A stretch of 64,000 bases of DNA from Candidatus Zixiibacteriota bacterium (GTDB lineage: Bacteria; Zixibacteria; MSB-5A5; GN15; FEB-12), in NCBI GenBank assembly GCA_035380245.1, contig DAOSXA010000002.1:930001-994000 (forward strand), read 5' to 3'. The notes below the pieces were generated by a model, which worked only from the letters and a program-made list of their open reading frames with translations, was not told where the DNA came from and did no database searches. Numbering within the stretch: the first letter of the stretch is position 1; every line of letters starts with the position of its first letter. Both the position numbers and the translations under genes were made by a program. Below are positions 8,809 through 17,280 of this stretch, piece by piece.

Positions 8809-10251
8809 CTATTTCAAGTCGTACTTCTTCAGCTTGCGGTAAAGGGTCCGCTCCCCTATCCCCAGCCGCTCGGCGGCGGCGCGGCGATTGCCGTTGGTCT
8901 GGAGCAACGCCCGCTGAATCAACTCCCTCTCCATTTCTTCAAGACTGGTAGCGGTCATATCCGGTTCTTCATCGGGAATGATCGTAGTCATGGCTCCCTC
9001 TCCGGGGAGATGCGATTTGATCAGGTCCCGCAACGCCTTGACCTCCTGGCCGAGCGAAAGAATCGCCCGATAGATCAACTCCTGTCCCGCTTCCTCGACC
9101 GTGCGTCCGGTCGCCACCGGCAAATGAGTCGCCGTGGACTGCTGTTCCCGCAGGAAAGCGTCGACATCCGTCACTTCGACCAGGCCGTCTGATTTGAGCG
9201 CCTTCATCCGATCCGCGAAATTCCGCAATTGTCGCACGTTGCCCGGCCAGTCGAACTGCATCAATCGTTCCAGCGCCCGGTCGGAATAAGTCAGATCAGG
9301 TCGTGACCGCCAGAAATGTTGCAACAGCGGCTGAATGTCGCCCTTACGTTCCATAAGCGGCGGCACCGTGATTTTAACGACAGCTATTCGGAAATACAGA
9401 TCCTCACGGAACTCACGATCGGCGATGGCATCAGTCAGATCACGATTGGTAGCCGACACCACGCGAACGTCGGTTCGACGCGGTTGCGATGAACCGACCG
9501 GATAATAAGTGCCGTCCTCGAGCACCCGCAGAAGTTTAACCTGCATATCCGGATGTGTTTCGCCGATTTCATCGAGAAAAATAGTACCGTCGTTGGCTCG
9601 ATTGAACAAACCGTCACGGCTGGCCACGGAACCGGTAAAGGCTCCTTTCTCGTGCCCGAACAATTCCGACTCCAGCACACCTTCGGCAATAGCGCCGCAG
9701 TTCACCGCCACGAAAGGCCCCTTACTGCGGGGAGAATGGTGATGAATCGCCTCTGCCACCAGCTCTTTTCCGACTCCCGAAGGCCCCACGATCAGCACCG
9801 ACATATCGGTTGGTCCGACAGTGGCGATACTCTCTGCGACTCCTTTCATCCGGGCCGAGCGGGCTACGATACCACATTCGTCCAGGAAGCGTTTGGTCTC
9901 AAGAATCTGATCCACCTTACCGGACAGCCCGCCGGTTCCCAGCTCCCAGCTTACGACGCCGTCGATATGTTCCGGCTCCGTTTCCCAGGTTAGATCATCG
10001 CTGACCAGTCGCCAGATTTCGGTAAGACCGTTATGTCGACGGATCCTCATTGCCACGGCCCGCGTAAGATCGGTCCGGGCCGAGTCGACCAGAATCAGGT
10101 CGATTTGTCGCTCTTTGACCGACTGATACAGCAACGATACCTCGGTGAACAATTCGCCGATTTCTCCCCAGTCGATCTCGTTGTAAAACGGGCTTTTCGC
10201 GTCGATCAGGATCGCTACTCGACGTTTCCGTTCATCGGCCGTCAACGACAT
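8809..10251 (-). CDS. Sigma-54-dependent transcriptional activator, Fis family
   Basis: The protein (480 residues) drives open-complex formation by sigma-54 RNA polymerase. An N-terminal receiver-like region (1-120) is followed by the AAA+ domain: Walker A VGPSGVGKELVAEAIH, the sigma-54 contact loop GAFTGS, Walker B GTIFLDEIGE, and WPGNVRQLRNF. A C-terminal Fis helix-turn-helix (GNRRAAAERLGIGERTLYRKLKKY) follows. The receiver lacks the N-terminal acidic pair and the conserved lysine; only an Asp in LILVDSARTD is near the phosphorylation position. It may therefore respond to something other than phosphorylation. It directly precedes three exported-protein genes, which may be its targets. Confidence 0.93.
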   Translation of the reverse strand: MSLTADERKRRVAILIDAKSPFYNEIDWGEIGELFTEVSLLYQSVKERQIDLILVDSARTDLTRAVAMRIRRHNGLTEIWRLVSDDLTWETEPEHIDGVVSWELGTGGLSGKVDQILETKRFLDECGIVARSARMKGVAESIATVGPTDMSVLIVGPSGVGKELVAEAIHHHSPRSKGPFVAVNCGAIAEGVLESELFGHEKGAFTGSVASRDGLFNRANDGTIFLDEIGETHPDMQVKLLRVLEDGTYYPVGSSQPRRTDVRVVSATNRDLTDAIADREFREDLYFRIAVVKITVPPLMERKGDIQPLLQHFWRSRPDLTYSDRALERLMQFDWPGNVRQLRNFADRMKALKSDGLVEVTDVDAFLREQQSTATHLPVATGRTVEEAGQELIYRAILSLGQEVKALRDLIKSHLPGEGAMTTIIPDEEPDMTATSLEEMERELIQRALLQTNGNRRAAAERLGIGERTLYRKLKKYDLK

Positions 10252-10272
10252 TTATCTTACCTCCGGCACGCT

Positions 10273-12540
10273 TTATCGTTTTTTCTTGCCCCGTTTGGCA
10301 GTTTTGGACCGGCTGTTCTTGCGCGTCTTCGCCTTTGTTTTGGAAGAGCTCTTTTTCCCGATCGAGGCGGATTTGGGCACAGCCTGTTTCGTCTTCGCCG
10401 TTTTCGATTTCACCACGGCGCTTTTCTTGCCGGAGCCGTCCTCGATCACGAACAACTCGATCTCCTGCGCTGCCGTGTCCACTCGCATTACGCCGACCTT
10501 GATCGCATCACCCATTCGAAATACTCGACCGGTACGACGACCTACCAGGCGATATTCCTTTTCATCGAACACGTAATAGTCGTCTTCGAGCGATGAAAGC
10601 CGAACCATGCCCTCGACTCCCATGTTGTCCAGACGTACGAAGAAACCGTAGTTGAGAACACCGGAAATAACACCGCTGTACTCTTCACCGAGTTTCTTGG
10701 CCATGAACTGGACCTGCTTGACCTTGACTGCCTGGCGCTCCGCTTGCTCGGCAATTCGTTCGGTTTCGGAGCAATGTTCACCGACATGGTTGATAACCGA
10801 AACCACCCGGCGGGCGTACTCGACCGGGTAATGCCCCTGTTTGAGCTGTCGCAGCAATCGGTGCACCAGCAGATCGGGATAGCGCCGGATCGGTGAGGTG
10901 AAATGCGTATAATGCGTGAAAGCAAGACCGAAATGGCCGATATTCTTGAGCTGATAAACCGCTTTTTGCATCGAACGCAACATCAACTCGTTGATAAAAT
11001 CAGCCTCCGGTTTGTCCTTGATCTTCTCCAGAAAACGCGCGAACTGAATCGGCTTCAGTTCCTCCGAGACCGGGAAACTGTATCCGAGCCGGGTCATCAT
11101 GTGTGAGAAATCGTTCAGCTTCTCGAGGTCCGGTTTGTCGTGCACACGATACAGGAAAGGCTGCCCCTTGCGGAACACCTCCAGCGCCACCGCCCGGTTG
11201 GCGGCCAGCATGAATTCCTCCACCAGCCGATGCGCTTCCAGCCGTACCCGATTGCCCAATTCCAGCACTTCCCCTTTTTCGTTGAGAACGATTTTCGCCT
11301 CGGGAAGATCGAAATCGAGCGAGCCCTCGGCAAAGCGACGCTTGCTCAACAGGCGAGCCAGTTCTCGTGCTACGGTCAGGTTGTCCGCCACTCGCTTGAC
11401 CCGGTCGTTGGGCGGTGTGCCCTTGTCGAAATACTCCTGCACCTCCTCGTAAACGAGACGCGACCGACTTTTTATAACCGCATCGTAGAGCTTCCACGAA
11501 AGCATCTTCCCTTCGTTGTCGAAATCGATCACGATCGAATGTGTCAATCGACGGCGATTGGGATTGAGCGAGCAAACATCGTTGGACAGAATTTCCGGAA
11601 TCATTGGAATCACCGTGCCCGGCAGATAGACCGAATTGCCGCGCCGGAACGCCTCGGTATCGATCACGGAACCGGCAACGACATAATAAGAGACATCGGC
11701 GATATGTACTCCCAGCCGGTACCCGTCGCTTCGTTTCTCGACGGATACGGCATCATCGAAATCCTTGGCATCCGCCGGATCGATTGTATAAATGCAGTCA
11801 CTGGTGAAATCGGTTCGATCAACCAACTCCGCTTTACCGGGAATAACCGCCCGACGCTCCGCCTCTTCCAGTACCTCCGGCGGGAACTCCTCGGGGAGAT
11901 CGAACGATTTGATAATAGTCAGCATATCGACCCCGGGATCGCCGGGCCGTCCGAGTCGCTCGACAATTTTCCCCTCGGGATTACGGTATGGATCATCCCA
12001 CACGGTCAACCGCGCAACGACTTTCTCTCCCTCCGCAGCGCCGAGCGTTTCACTTTCAGGAATGAGTATATCACGATGAATATGAGGATTGTCGGCCGTA
12101 ACGAATGAAAAACTCGGACCGTGCTTGAACACCCCCACGATCTTACGGTCGGCCCGCTGAATCACCCGGACGACACTTCCGGTCTGGCGTTCACCCCGGA
12201 AACTGCCCAGACGGACCATGACTTTATCTCGATCCAGGGCCGTTCCTAACTGTGAGGCCGGGATCATGATGTCCTCATGTCCCTCATGCGGAACAAAACC
12301 GACACCGGTGCGAGTGATTGAAATCTCTCCCACCACCACATTCATTTCGGAAGCGAGACCGACTCGATTCCGCTTAAGGCGAACCAGATCGCCCGACTCC
12401 AACAGAGACTTGATCGACCGTTTGAATTTGACATAGTCCGGCTTCGGAACGCCAAGCGTCTGAGCCAGTTCCTTGACCTTCATCGGTCGTTGCACCAGAC
12501 TCTGGATGAGTTTCAGTATTTGGTTGGTATCTAATGACAT
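10273..12540 (-). CDS. rnr: Ribonuclease R (RNB-family 3'-5' exoribonuclease)
   Basis: RNase R degrades structured RNA from the 3' end and takes part in rRNA and mRNA turnover. The domains in order are an N-terminal winged-helix region, cold-shock OB folds, the RNB catalytic domain with the metal-binding aspartates in IDPADAKDFDDAVSV, and a C-terminal S1 domain (EYSGVISGVLNYGFFV). A lysine/serine-rich basic tail of about 60 residues ends in KRGKKKR. I start at ATG 12540 (MSLDTNQILK, 755 residues), since the N-terminal helix begins there. A TTG at 12600 would add 20 unlikely residues, and neither start has a strong ribosome binding site. Confidence 0.94.
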   Translation of the reverse strand: MSLDTNQILKLIQSLVQRPMKVKELAQTLGVPKPDYVKFKRSIKSLLESGDLVRLKRNRVGLASEMNVVVGEISITRTGVGFVPHEGHEDIMIPASQLGTALDRDKVMVRLGSFRGERQTGSVVRVIQRADRKIVGVFKHGPSFSFVTADNPHIHRDILIPESETLGAAEGEKVVARLTVWDDPYRNPEGKIVERLGRPGDPGVDMLTIIKSFDLPEEFPPEVLEEAERRAVIPGKAELVDRTDFTSDCIYTIDPADAKDFDDAVSVEKRSDGYRLGVHIADVSYYVVAGSVIDTEAFRRGNSVYLPGTVIPMIPEILSNDVCSLNPNRRRLTHSIVIDFDNEGKMLSWKLYDAVIKSRSRLVYEEVQEYFDKGTPPNDRVKRVADNLTVARELARLLSKRRFAEGSLDFDLPEAKIVLNEKGEVLELGNRVRLEAHRLVEEFMLAANRAVALEVFRKGQPFLYRVHDKPDLEKLNDFSHMMTRLGYSFPVSEELKPIQFARFLEKIKDKPEADFINELMLRSMQKAVYQLKNIGHFGLAFTHYTHFTSPIRRYPDLLVHRLLRQLKQGHYPVEYARRVVSVINHVGEHCSETERIAEQAERQAVKVKQVQFMAKKLGEEYSGVISGVLNYGFFVRLDNMGVEGMVRLSSLEDDYYVFDEKEYRLVGRRTGRVFRMGDAIKVGVMRVDTAAQEIELFVIEDGSGKKSAVVKSKTAKTKQAVPKSASIGKKSSSKTKAKTRKNSRSKTAKRGKKKR

Positions 12541-12640
12541 GAACAGAATAAGATTAGTTTTAAGGCGGCCGTCAAGCGAAAATGGCATATATTGCGCCAA
12601 TTTGACAGATTAAGGCAACTAAGCTATTGATACACAATAC

Positions 12641-12673
12641 AAAAGGCGTCCGCTAAGTTTAGCGAACGCCTTA
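12641..12673 (-). terminator. Intrinsic terminator of the ECF sigma/Spy operon
   Basis: Minus-strand stem AAGGCGTTCGCTAA pairs with TTAGCGGACGCCTT and is followed by TTTT. It lies 33 bases past the last Spy-like gene and before rnr. Confidence 0.85.
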
Positions 12674-12706
12674 TCCGATCTGTGATCAGCCAGAAATGTT
12701 GTGGGA

Positions 12707-13369
12707 CTAGCCGTTGTTATTCAGATCGTCAATGTTATATATGCAGCCCATGCCGCCAGGTCCGCGTCCGGTACCATCACCGGGACCACGACCGCCGCCA
12801 TTGTTACCAGGTCCGCGCCCCTGGCCCTGACCCTGGCCCTGGCCTTGGCCGTTATCACCGCCGGGACCGAATCCGGGACGTTCCATCCGCATTTCATCCA
12901 TTTTCTTCAGTTGGTCCGCAGTAAGTTGCGCCCGGACTTTCTGCTGATGAGAATAGCGCATTTTTTGTCCCTGAGCACGCAGACGAGTAAGCTCGTCAAT
13001 CGCAGCCCCCACGGCTGACTCTGAGGCATTGTCGCGCTCCAACGCGCGGAGTTTAATTTCGGCCTTCTGCACTTCGGCCCGATGATCGATCATCTGCAAC
13101 TGGAATCCTTCCATCAGACCCTGAATCGCTTCGATCTGAGTATCCGTCAACTCCAGATCACCGGCCATACCAAGAACACCCATTGGTCCGCCACCGGGGC
13201 CACCCGGGCCACCCATACCCGGACCAGGTCCGTTCATTCCACGGCCGCGCATCCCGTGAGGTCCGCTGCCGTCACAAATCCCCTGAGCTTTGCCGCCGCC
13301 CGGTTGAGCAACCGCTATACCGGCCAACAACAGCAGAGCCGTCAACGTAAAAATCAAACCTTTCTTCAT
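12707..13369 (-). CDS. Spy/CpxP-like (LTXXQ) periplasmic protein with Gly/Gln-rich ends
   Basis: The 220-residue exported protein has a signal peptide (MKKGLIFTLTALLLLAGIAVA). A Gly/Met/Pro-rich stretch (about 40-68) is followed by a helical core containing LELTDTQIEAIQGLM and QLTADQLKKMDEM, two LTxxQ motifs typical of Spy/CpxP-type chaperones and metal sensors. The C-terminus is low-complexity, with a (GQ)n run encoded by a six-base tandem repeat near 12820-12851. It is the last gene of a four-gene operon with an ECF sigma factor, which suggests an envelope-stress role by analogy with CpxP, Spy and CnrX. Confidence 0.75.
   Translation of the reverse strand: MKKGLIFTLTALLLLAGIAVAQPGGGKAQGICDGSGPHGMRGRGMNGPGPGMGGPGGPGGGPMGVLGMAGDLELTDTQIEAIQGLMEGFQLQMIDHRAEVQKAEIKLRALERDNASESAVGAAIDELTRLRAQGQKMRYSHQQKVRAQLTADQLKKMDEMRMERPGFGPGGDNGQGQGQGQGQGRGPGNNGGGRGPGDGTGRGPGGMGCIYNIDDLNNNG
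12820..12851 (-). repeat. Six-base tandem repeat encoding a Gly-Gln run
   Basis: On the minus strand, units of the form GGYCAR repeat about five times with small variations and encode alternating Gly and Gln near the C-terminus of the Spy-like protein. Such tracts can change length by slippage without breaking the frame. Confidence 0.7.
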
Positions 13370-13424
13370 CGTAATCTCCTTTTACCGTTACCGTAGTTGT
13401 CGAATCAACGTCAGCAGTTCCTGC

Positions 13425-14057
13425 TTACCGACCGGAGGCGTTGTCTTCCGACGGACTCACCGGTGGTGTCTGGCCTCTGAAAGCCCTTAGTTGCTGCAGG
13501 AATTCGAAGTCAAATCGTTCGTTAAACACCATCATCTTGCCGTACTGCTCCGCGGTCAGCAGCGAACGGGATTTCTCGACGAAATCATCAATTACTTTCA
13601 TTCGCGCTTTCTTAATTTCGTCTACCCGATCGGAGAGTCGGTAGATGTCCTTATCCAACAGCGTGCCGTCACCGAGGCCGGCCCCGAGAGAATCGAGCAC
13701 CGCCACCTGCTCATCATCCATCTCCTGCATAGCTACCCGCATTCGATTGAATGCCGTCAGAAATTCTACTTCCTGATCCGGGGCAAGATCCAGCAGTTCC
13801 AGCATCTTGAGCATCCGCAATTGGTCCAGGTGTTTCCTTGACTGCCTCATCTCGCCCATCATTCCACGGCGACCATAACCCGGCCCCCCCATACCGCCAG
13901 GGAGATCATCGGGACCGGCTTGAGCAATAACAGAGTCATCCCACGGACCTCCGGAGCGATCGTCACCGCCCCGATAGCCGTTGCCACGCTGTTGCGCCTG
14001 AGCCGTCATAGCTGCGAGACAAAGCAGAGTTATCATAACAATTAGCGCGCGCTTCAT
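13425..14057 (-). CDS. Spy/CpxP-like periplasmic protein
   Basis: The 210-residue exported protein has a signal peptide (MKRALIVMITLLCLAAMTAQA), then a Gly-rich linker. A long helical region (about 75-195) includes LDLAPDQEVEFLTAFNRM and SLLTAEQYGKMMVF, which match the paired LTxxQ-type segments of Spy/CpxP and zinc-resistance proteins. Its start overlaps the anti-sigma stop (ATGA at 14054-14057), and a paralogue follows 55 bases downstream. The pairing with a sigma/anti-sigma module suggests it helps sense or buffer envelope stress; the signal is unknown. Confidence 0.75.
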   Translation of the reverse strand: MKRALIVMITLLCLAAMTAQAQQRGNGYRGGDDRSGGPWDDSVIAQAGPDDLPGGMGGPGYGRRGMMGEMRQSRKHLDQLRMLKMLELLDLAPDQEVEFLTAFNRMRVAMQEMDDEQVAVLDSLGAGLGDGTLLDKDIYRLSDRVDEIKKARMKVIDDFVEKSRSLLTAEQYGKMMVFNERFDFEFLQQLRAFRGQTPPVSPSEDNASGR

Positions 14058-14644
14058 AGAAGATCCTCTACATCTATGTTTTCCAGCAAATAGTCGTATT
14101 CTTCCTGGCTGATATCATCAACCAGCATATCCCCCGCATTCGTTTGATAGCTGCTGTTAACCTGCCATAATAAGGCGTTTACCGTCGGTTCATCCGGCTG
14201 ATCCAGCGCCGGGTCGGAGAATATGTTCAAAAGGTTGTCGGATTCGGTCATCGATTGAATCTCACTGGGGGCCGTGTCATGCACCGCTTTCTGGGCAACC
14301 ATGCCGAAAGTAAGCATCAGCACCATCGAGGCTGCCACCGGAACCACTTTACGCAATTCGAGCACCGGGCGCCAGCGCTCCTTAAACGACTGCCACCAGG
14401 TCCGTTTTTGATCGAGCAGATCCAGACGTTCCTCGATATTCTGAAACATTACGGCCGCTTCATGCCGCTCCGGATAAAATAACTCATCGGGGGGCATCAG
14501 CGAGGCCAGTTGCTGCTGCTCTTCGAAAAAGGCGGCACAATCCGGACACTTCTCCAAATGAGCTAAAAGCTCTTCCGGAATCGTCCCTTGTGACTGCCGC
14601 CCAAACCAGAGCAGGAGTTCCTCTTGAACGAAATTGCAGTTCAT
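14054..14644 (-). CDS. Membrane-bound anti-sigma factor, zinc-finger type
   Basis: This probable anti-sigma factor would hold the adjacent ECF sigma factor inactive at the inner membrane. The protein (196 residues) has an N-terminal zinc-binding motif of zf-HC2 type (AHLEKCPDCAAFF, plus an early Cys at residue 3), a basic cytoplasmic stretch, one membrane segment (about 97-112, VVPVAASMVLMLTFGMV), and an acidic periplasmic tail rich in Asp/Glu. I start at ATG 14644, because its ATGA overlap with the sigma stop gives the upstream AAAGG proper spacing. The ATG at 14653 would leave only 2 bases between them. Confidence 0.85.
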   Translation of the reverse strand: MNCNFVQEELLLWFGRQSQGTIPEELLAHLEKCPDCAAFFEEQQQLASLMPPDELFYPERHEAAVMFQNIEERLDLLDQKRTWWQSFKERWRPVLELRKVVPVAASMVLMLTFGMVAQKAVHDTAPSEIQSMTESDNLLNIFSDPALDQPDEPTVNALLWQVNSSYQTNAGDMLVDDISQEEYDYLLENIDVEDLL

Positions 14645-15213
14645 TGATGCCATCCTTTATCTTTAGCCCACTCTCTCAATTTAGCGACTGCCAAACGGTA
14701 GTGAGTTTTAGCCGTACCTTCCGCTTTACCGATAACCGTGGCAATCTCACTGAATCTGAGTTGCTGATAGAATCTTAACTCAAACACCTGACGTTGTGCC
14801 TGCGGAAGCTCTGTAAGAAACTCCTGAAGTTGTTCGCGCAATTGACGGTTGGAGATATCCCTCTCGGGATTACCGTCAGTTTCAATTATCGCCATCGGCT
14901 CATTTTGTTCAGCATCCAGCGACTTGTTCTTACGATCAGCGGACTTGAGGTAATTGAGCGTTTTGTTCGAAGCTATTCTAAAAAGCCAACTCGAAAAAGC
15001 TGCTTCACCACGAAAATTCCCCAGGTTTTCCCAGGCCGATACAAAAGTCTCCTGGGTCAGGTCCTTGGCGGCTTCGCGGTCGCCCGTCATTCGGTATGTT
15101 AAAGCAGTTATGTTGTTCATCATCATCCGCACGATCTGTGAGAATGCCCGGCGGTCGCCATCACGAGCCAGGGCAGCTAATCTGTCAATCTGTGCGCCGT
15201 CAGCTTTCGCCAT
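14641..15213 (-). CDS. ECF-family RNA polymerase sigma factor
   Basis: The 190-residue protein has only sigma regions 2 and 4. Region 2 includes TYRMTGDREAAKDLTQETFVSAW and the -10 recognition segment FSSWLFRIASNKTLNYL. Region 4 has LPQAQRQVFELRFYQQLRFSEIATVIG followed by the recognition helix EGTAKTHYRLAVAKLREW. It starts with a GAGGA ribosome binding site at 15213 and is followed, with ATGA overlaps, by its anti-sigma factor and a Spy-like protein. This arrangement is typical of self-controlled envelope-stress regulons. No promoter for it was identified with confidence. Confidence 0.95.
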   Translation of the reverse strand: MAKADGAQIDRLAALARDGDRRAFSQIVRMMMNNITALTYRMTGDREAAKDLTQETFVSAWENLGNFRGEAAFSSWLFRIASNKTLNYLKSADRKNKSLDAEQNEPMAIIETDGNPERDISNRQLREQLQEFLTELPQAQRQVFELRFYQQLRFSEIATVIGKAEGTAKTHYRLAVAKLREWAKDKGWHQ

Positions 15214-15276
15214 ACATCCTCAGTCGTGCTTAAGACAACTCCCTTAAAAGAACGGATTAATAACCGGGGAATTGCT

Positions 15277-15306
15277 ACAAAAAAAGCCGGAGACTTCCGG
15301 CTTTTG
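15277..15306 (-). terminator. Intrinsic terminator of mreB
   Basis: Minus-strand stem AAAAGCCGGA / TCCGGCTTTT with a short loop, followed by a T run, 17 bases past the mreB stop. Confidence 0.88.
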
Positions 15307-15323
15307 CTAAGATACAAAACAAC

Positions 15324-16352
15324 TTAGTCTTTACGGCTCTTTTCCAGAACCTTGGCGTAACCGGTCAGATTCTCCAACACTTTGCCTGCACCGCGGACAA
15401 CACAAGTCAACGGATCCTCAGCTACATTGACCGGGAGATTGGTTTCCTGGCGAAGGCGCTTGTCCAAACCGCGCAACAGGGCTCCGCCGCCGGTCAGGAT
15501 AATCCCCCGCTCCAGAATATCCGAAGCCAGTTCCGGAGGCGTCCGTTCCAGCGCCTGCCTAACCGCTTCGACGATAATATCGATTGTTTCCGATAGCGCC
15601 TCACGCACCTGCACCGAAGAGAGCTTGAGGTTCTTCGGTACTCCCGCGACCAGGTCACGCCCACGGATATCCATCGAGAGCTCTTTGTCCAGAGGGAAAG
15701 CCGATCCGATCTTGATCTTGAGCAACTCCGCCGTCAATTCACCGATCAACAGGTTGTAGTTCTTCTTGAGATACATGATGATGGCATCGTTCAGCTCATC
15801 TCCGGCCACCCGAATCGAAGTATCATTGACAATTCCGTTCAGGGCGATAACGGCAATCTCGGTCGTTCCGCCGCCGATATCGATAATCATACTGCCGGAA
15901 GGCTGTTCCACCGGAAGACCGACACCGATTGCGGCGGCCATCGGTTCCGCCAGCAGATACACCTCACGCGCTCCGGCGTTTTCAGCCGAATCACGCACGG
16001 CGCGTTTCTCCACTTCGGTAATTCCCGAAGGCACCGAAACCACCACCCTCGGCTTCATCAGATACTTATGACGAACCACTCGCCGTATGAAATCGGCAAT
16101 TAATTTTTCCGATATTTCGAAGTCGGCGATAACACCGTCCTTGAGCGGTCGAATGGCGGCAATTCCACCCGGAGTACGCCCCATCATTTCCTTAGCCGCG
16201 GCGCCGATAGCCAGTACCTTACCCGTCGACTTCTCAACCGCTACCACCGAAGGCTCATTCAGAACAATACCCTGGTTGCGGACATACACCAGCGTGTTCG
16301 CTGTCCCCAGATCGATTCCAATGTCATTGGAAAGGGCGTCGAAGAATCCCAA
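15324..16352 (-). CDS. mreB: Rod shape-determining actin homologue MreB
   Basis: MreB forms membrane-associated filaments that direct side-wall peptidoglycan synthesis in rod-shaped cells. The 342-residue protein shows the actin-fold ATP site: phosphate-1 motif IGIDLGTANTLVYV, phosphate-2 MIIDIGGGTTEIAVI and adenosine motif GIILTGGGALLRGLD. VRHKYLMKPRVVVSVPSGITEVEKRA is typical of MreB. Length is normal. It stands alone: mreC, mreD, pbp2 and rodA are not next to it. The neighbours upstream are a rhomboid protease and an M23 protein. It ends in its own terminator. Confidence 0.97.
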   Translation of the reverse strand: MGFFDALSNDIGIDLGTANTLVYVRNQGIVLNEPSVVAVEKSTGKVLAIGAAAKEMMGRTPGGIAAIRPLKDGVIADFEISEKLIADFIRRVVRHKYLMKPRVVVSVPSGITEVEKRAVRDSAENAGAREVYLLAEPMAAAIGVGLPVEQPSGSMIIDIGGGTTEIAVIALNGIVNDTSIRVAGDELNDAIIMYLKKNYNLLIGELTAELLKIKIGSAFPLDKELSMDIRGRDLVAGVPKNLKLSSVQVREALSETIDIIVEAVRQALERTPPELASDILERGIILTGGGALLRGLDKRLRQETNLPVNVAEDPLTCVVRGAGKVLENLTGYAKVLEKSRKD

Positions 16353-16554
16353 GTAAAAATCCCTTTTTGTAGTTCGTCCCTGAGTCCATTGCCCCCTAAG
16401 GAGAAATGAACCGCTTCCGGCCCGTTTGGCCTATGTTCCACTAGTATCGAAACAAGCTGGAAATAAGTTTACACTGAATGTCGCCCCGGGGCAATCTAAA
16501 AAGAACTTTACAAGGCGAAATGTACCGGTTCGGGAGTTTTCGGAAAGCCCGGAC

Positions 16555-17271
16555 TTACCAGTTCATCCGGTAAATCCGCTGCCCATTGCCGGTACGAACA
16601 TGAGGCCCCCTGATTTTAACTATTATTTTCATCACTACCCAGCCGAAACCGAATCCGCCTACATGGGCCATCCAGGCCACGCCGCCCCCCGTGGCTGAAT
16701 CCATAATTGACATCAGGATCTGATAGGCAAACCAGATCCCCAACACCACCTTGGCCGGAAGTTGGATAAACTGGATAAAGAAAAACACGAACAGAATCGT
16801 AATACGAGCCTGGGGATGTAACACCATATACGCGCCCATTACCCCGGCAATCGCCCCGGAAGCGCCAATCAAAGGCACTTCCGAATGCGGACCGAAAACG
16901 GTGTAAAGCGTGATTGCGGCCAACCCCGAAAACAGGTAAAAAACAACAAAACCTATCTTCCCCAGATAATCCTCGATGTTGTTTCCGTAGATCCAAAGAA
17001 AAAGCATATTCCCGATCAGATGCAACCAGCCGCCGTGCATGAACATTGAGGTAAACGGCGTCAACCAGACCGGGACTGCGATCTGGGGTGTCAGTTCCAC
17101 CGATGATATCAACTCGTACGGAATATACCCATACTGAAAAGTGAATATCTGAAAACCGCGCGAGCCTAGCGAATAAGCATATAAGAAAACCAGTGTATTG
17201 ATTACGATCAGTGTGACAGTCAACACTGGTTTGTGATAGGTGGGGATGTCATCTCGAATCGGGATAAACAT
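16555..17271 (-). CDS. Rhomboid-family intramembrane serine protease
   Basis: This is a six- or seven-helix membrane protease that cuts other membrane proteins within the bilayer. The 238-residue protein has the conserved HGGWLHLIGNM in the second helix (H79, H84, N88), the nucleophile S138 in GASGAIAGVMGAY, and the partner histidine H203 in AHVGGFGFGW. The N-terminal FIPIRDDIPT is common in bacterial rhomboids of the FCB and Deinococcus groups. It follows the M23 gene by 9 bases and is probably co-transcribed with it. The substrate is unknown. Confidence 0.93.
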   Translation of the reverse strand: MFIPIRDDIPTYHKPVLTVTLIVINTLVFLYAYSLGSRGFQIFTFQYGYIPYELISSVELTPQIAVPVWLTPFTSMFMHGGWLHLIGNMLFLWIYGNNIEDYLGKIGFVVFYLFSGLAAITLYTVFGPHSEVPLIGASGAIAGVMGAYMVLHPQARITILFVFFFIQFIQLPAKVVLGIWFAYQILMSIMDSATGGGVAWMAHVGGFGFGWVVMKIIVKIRGPHVRTGNGQRIYRMNW

Positions 17272-17280
17272 TCCTGAGTC

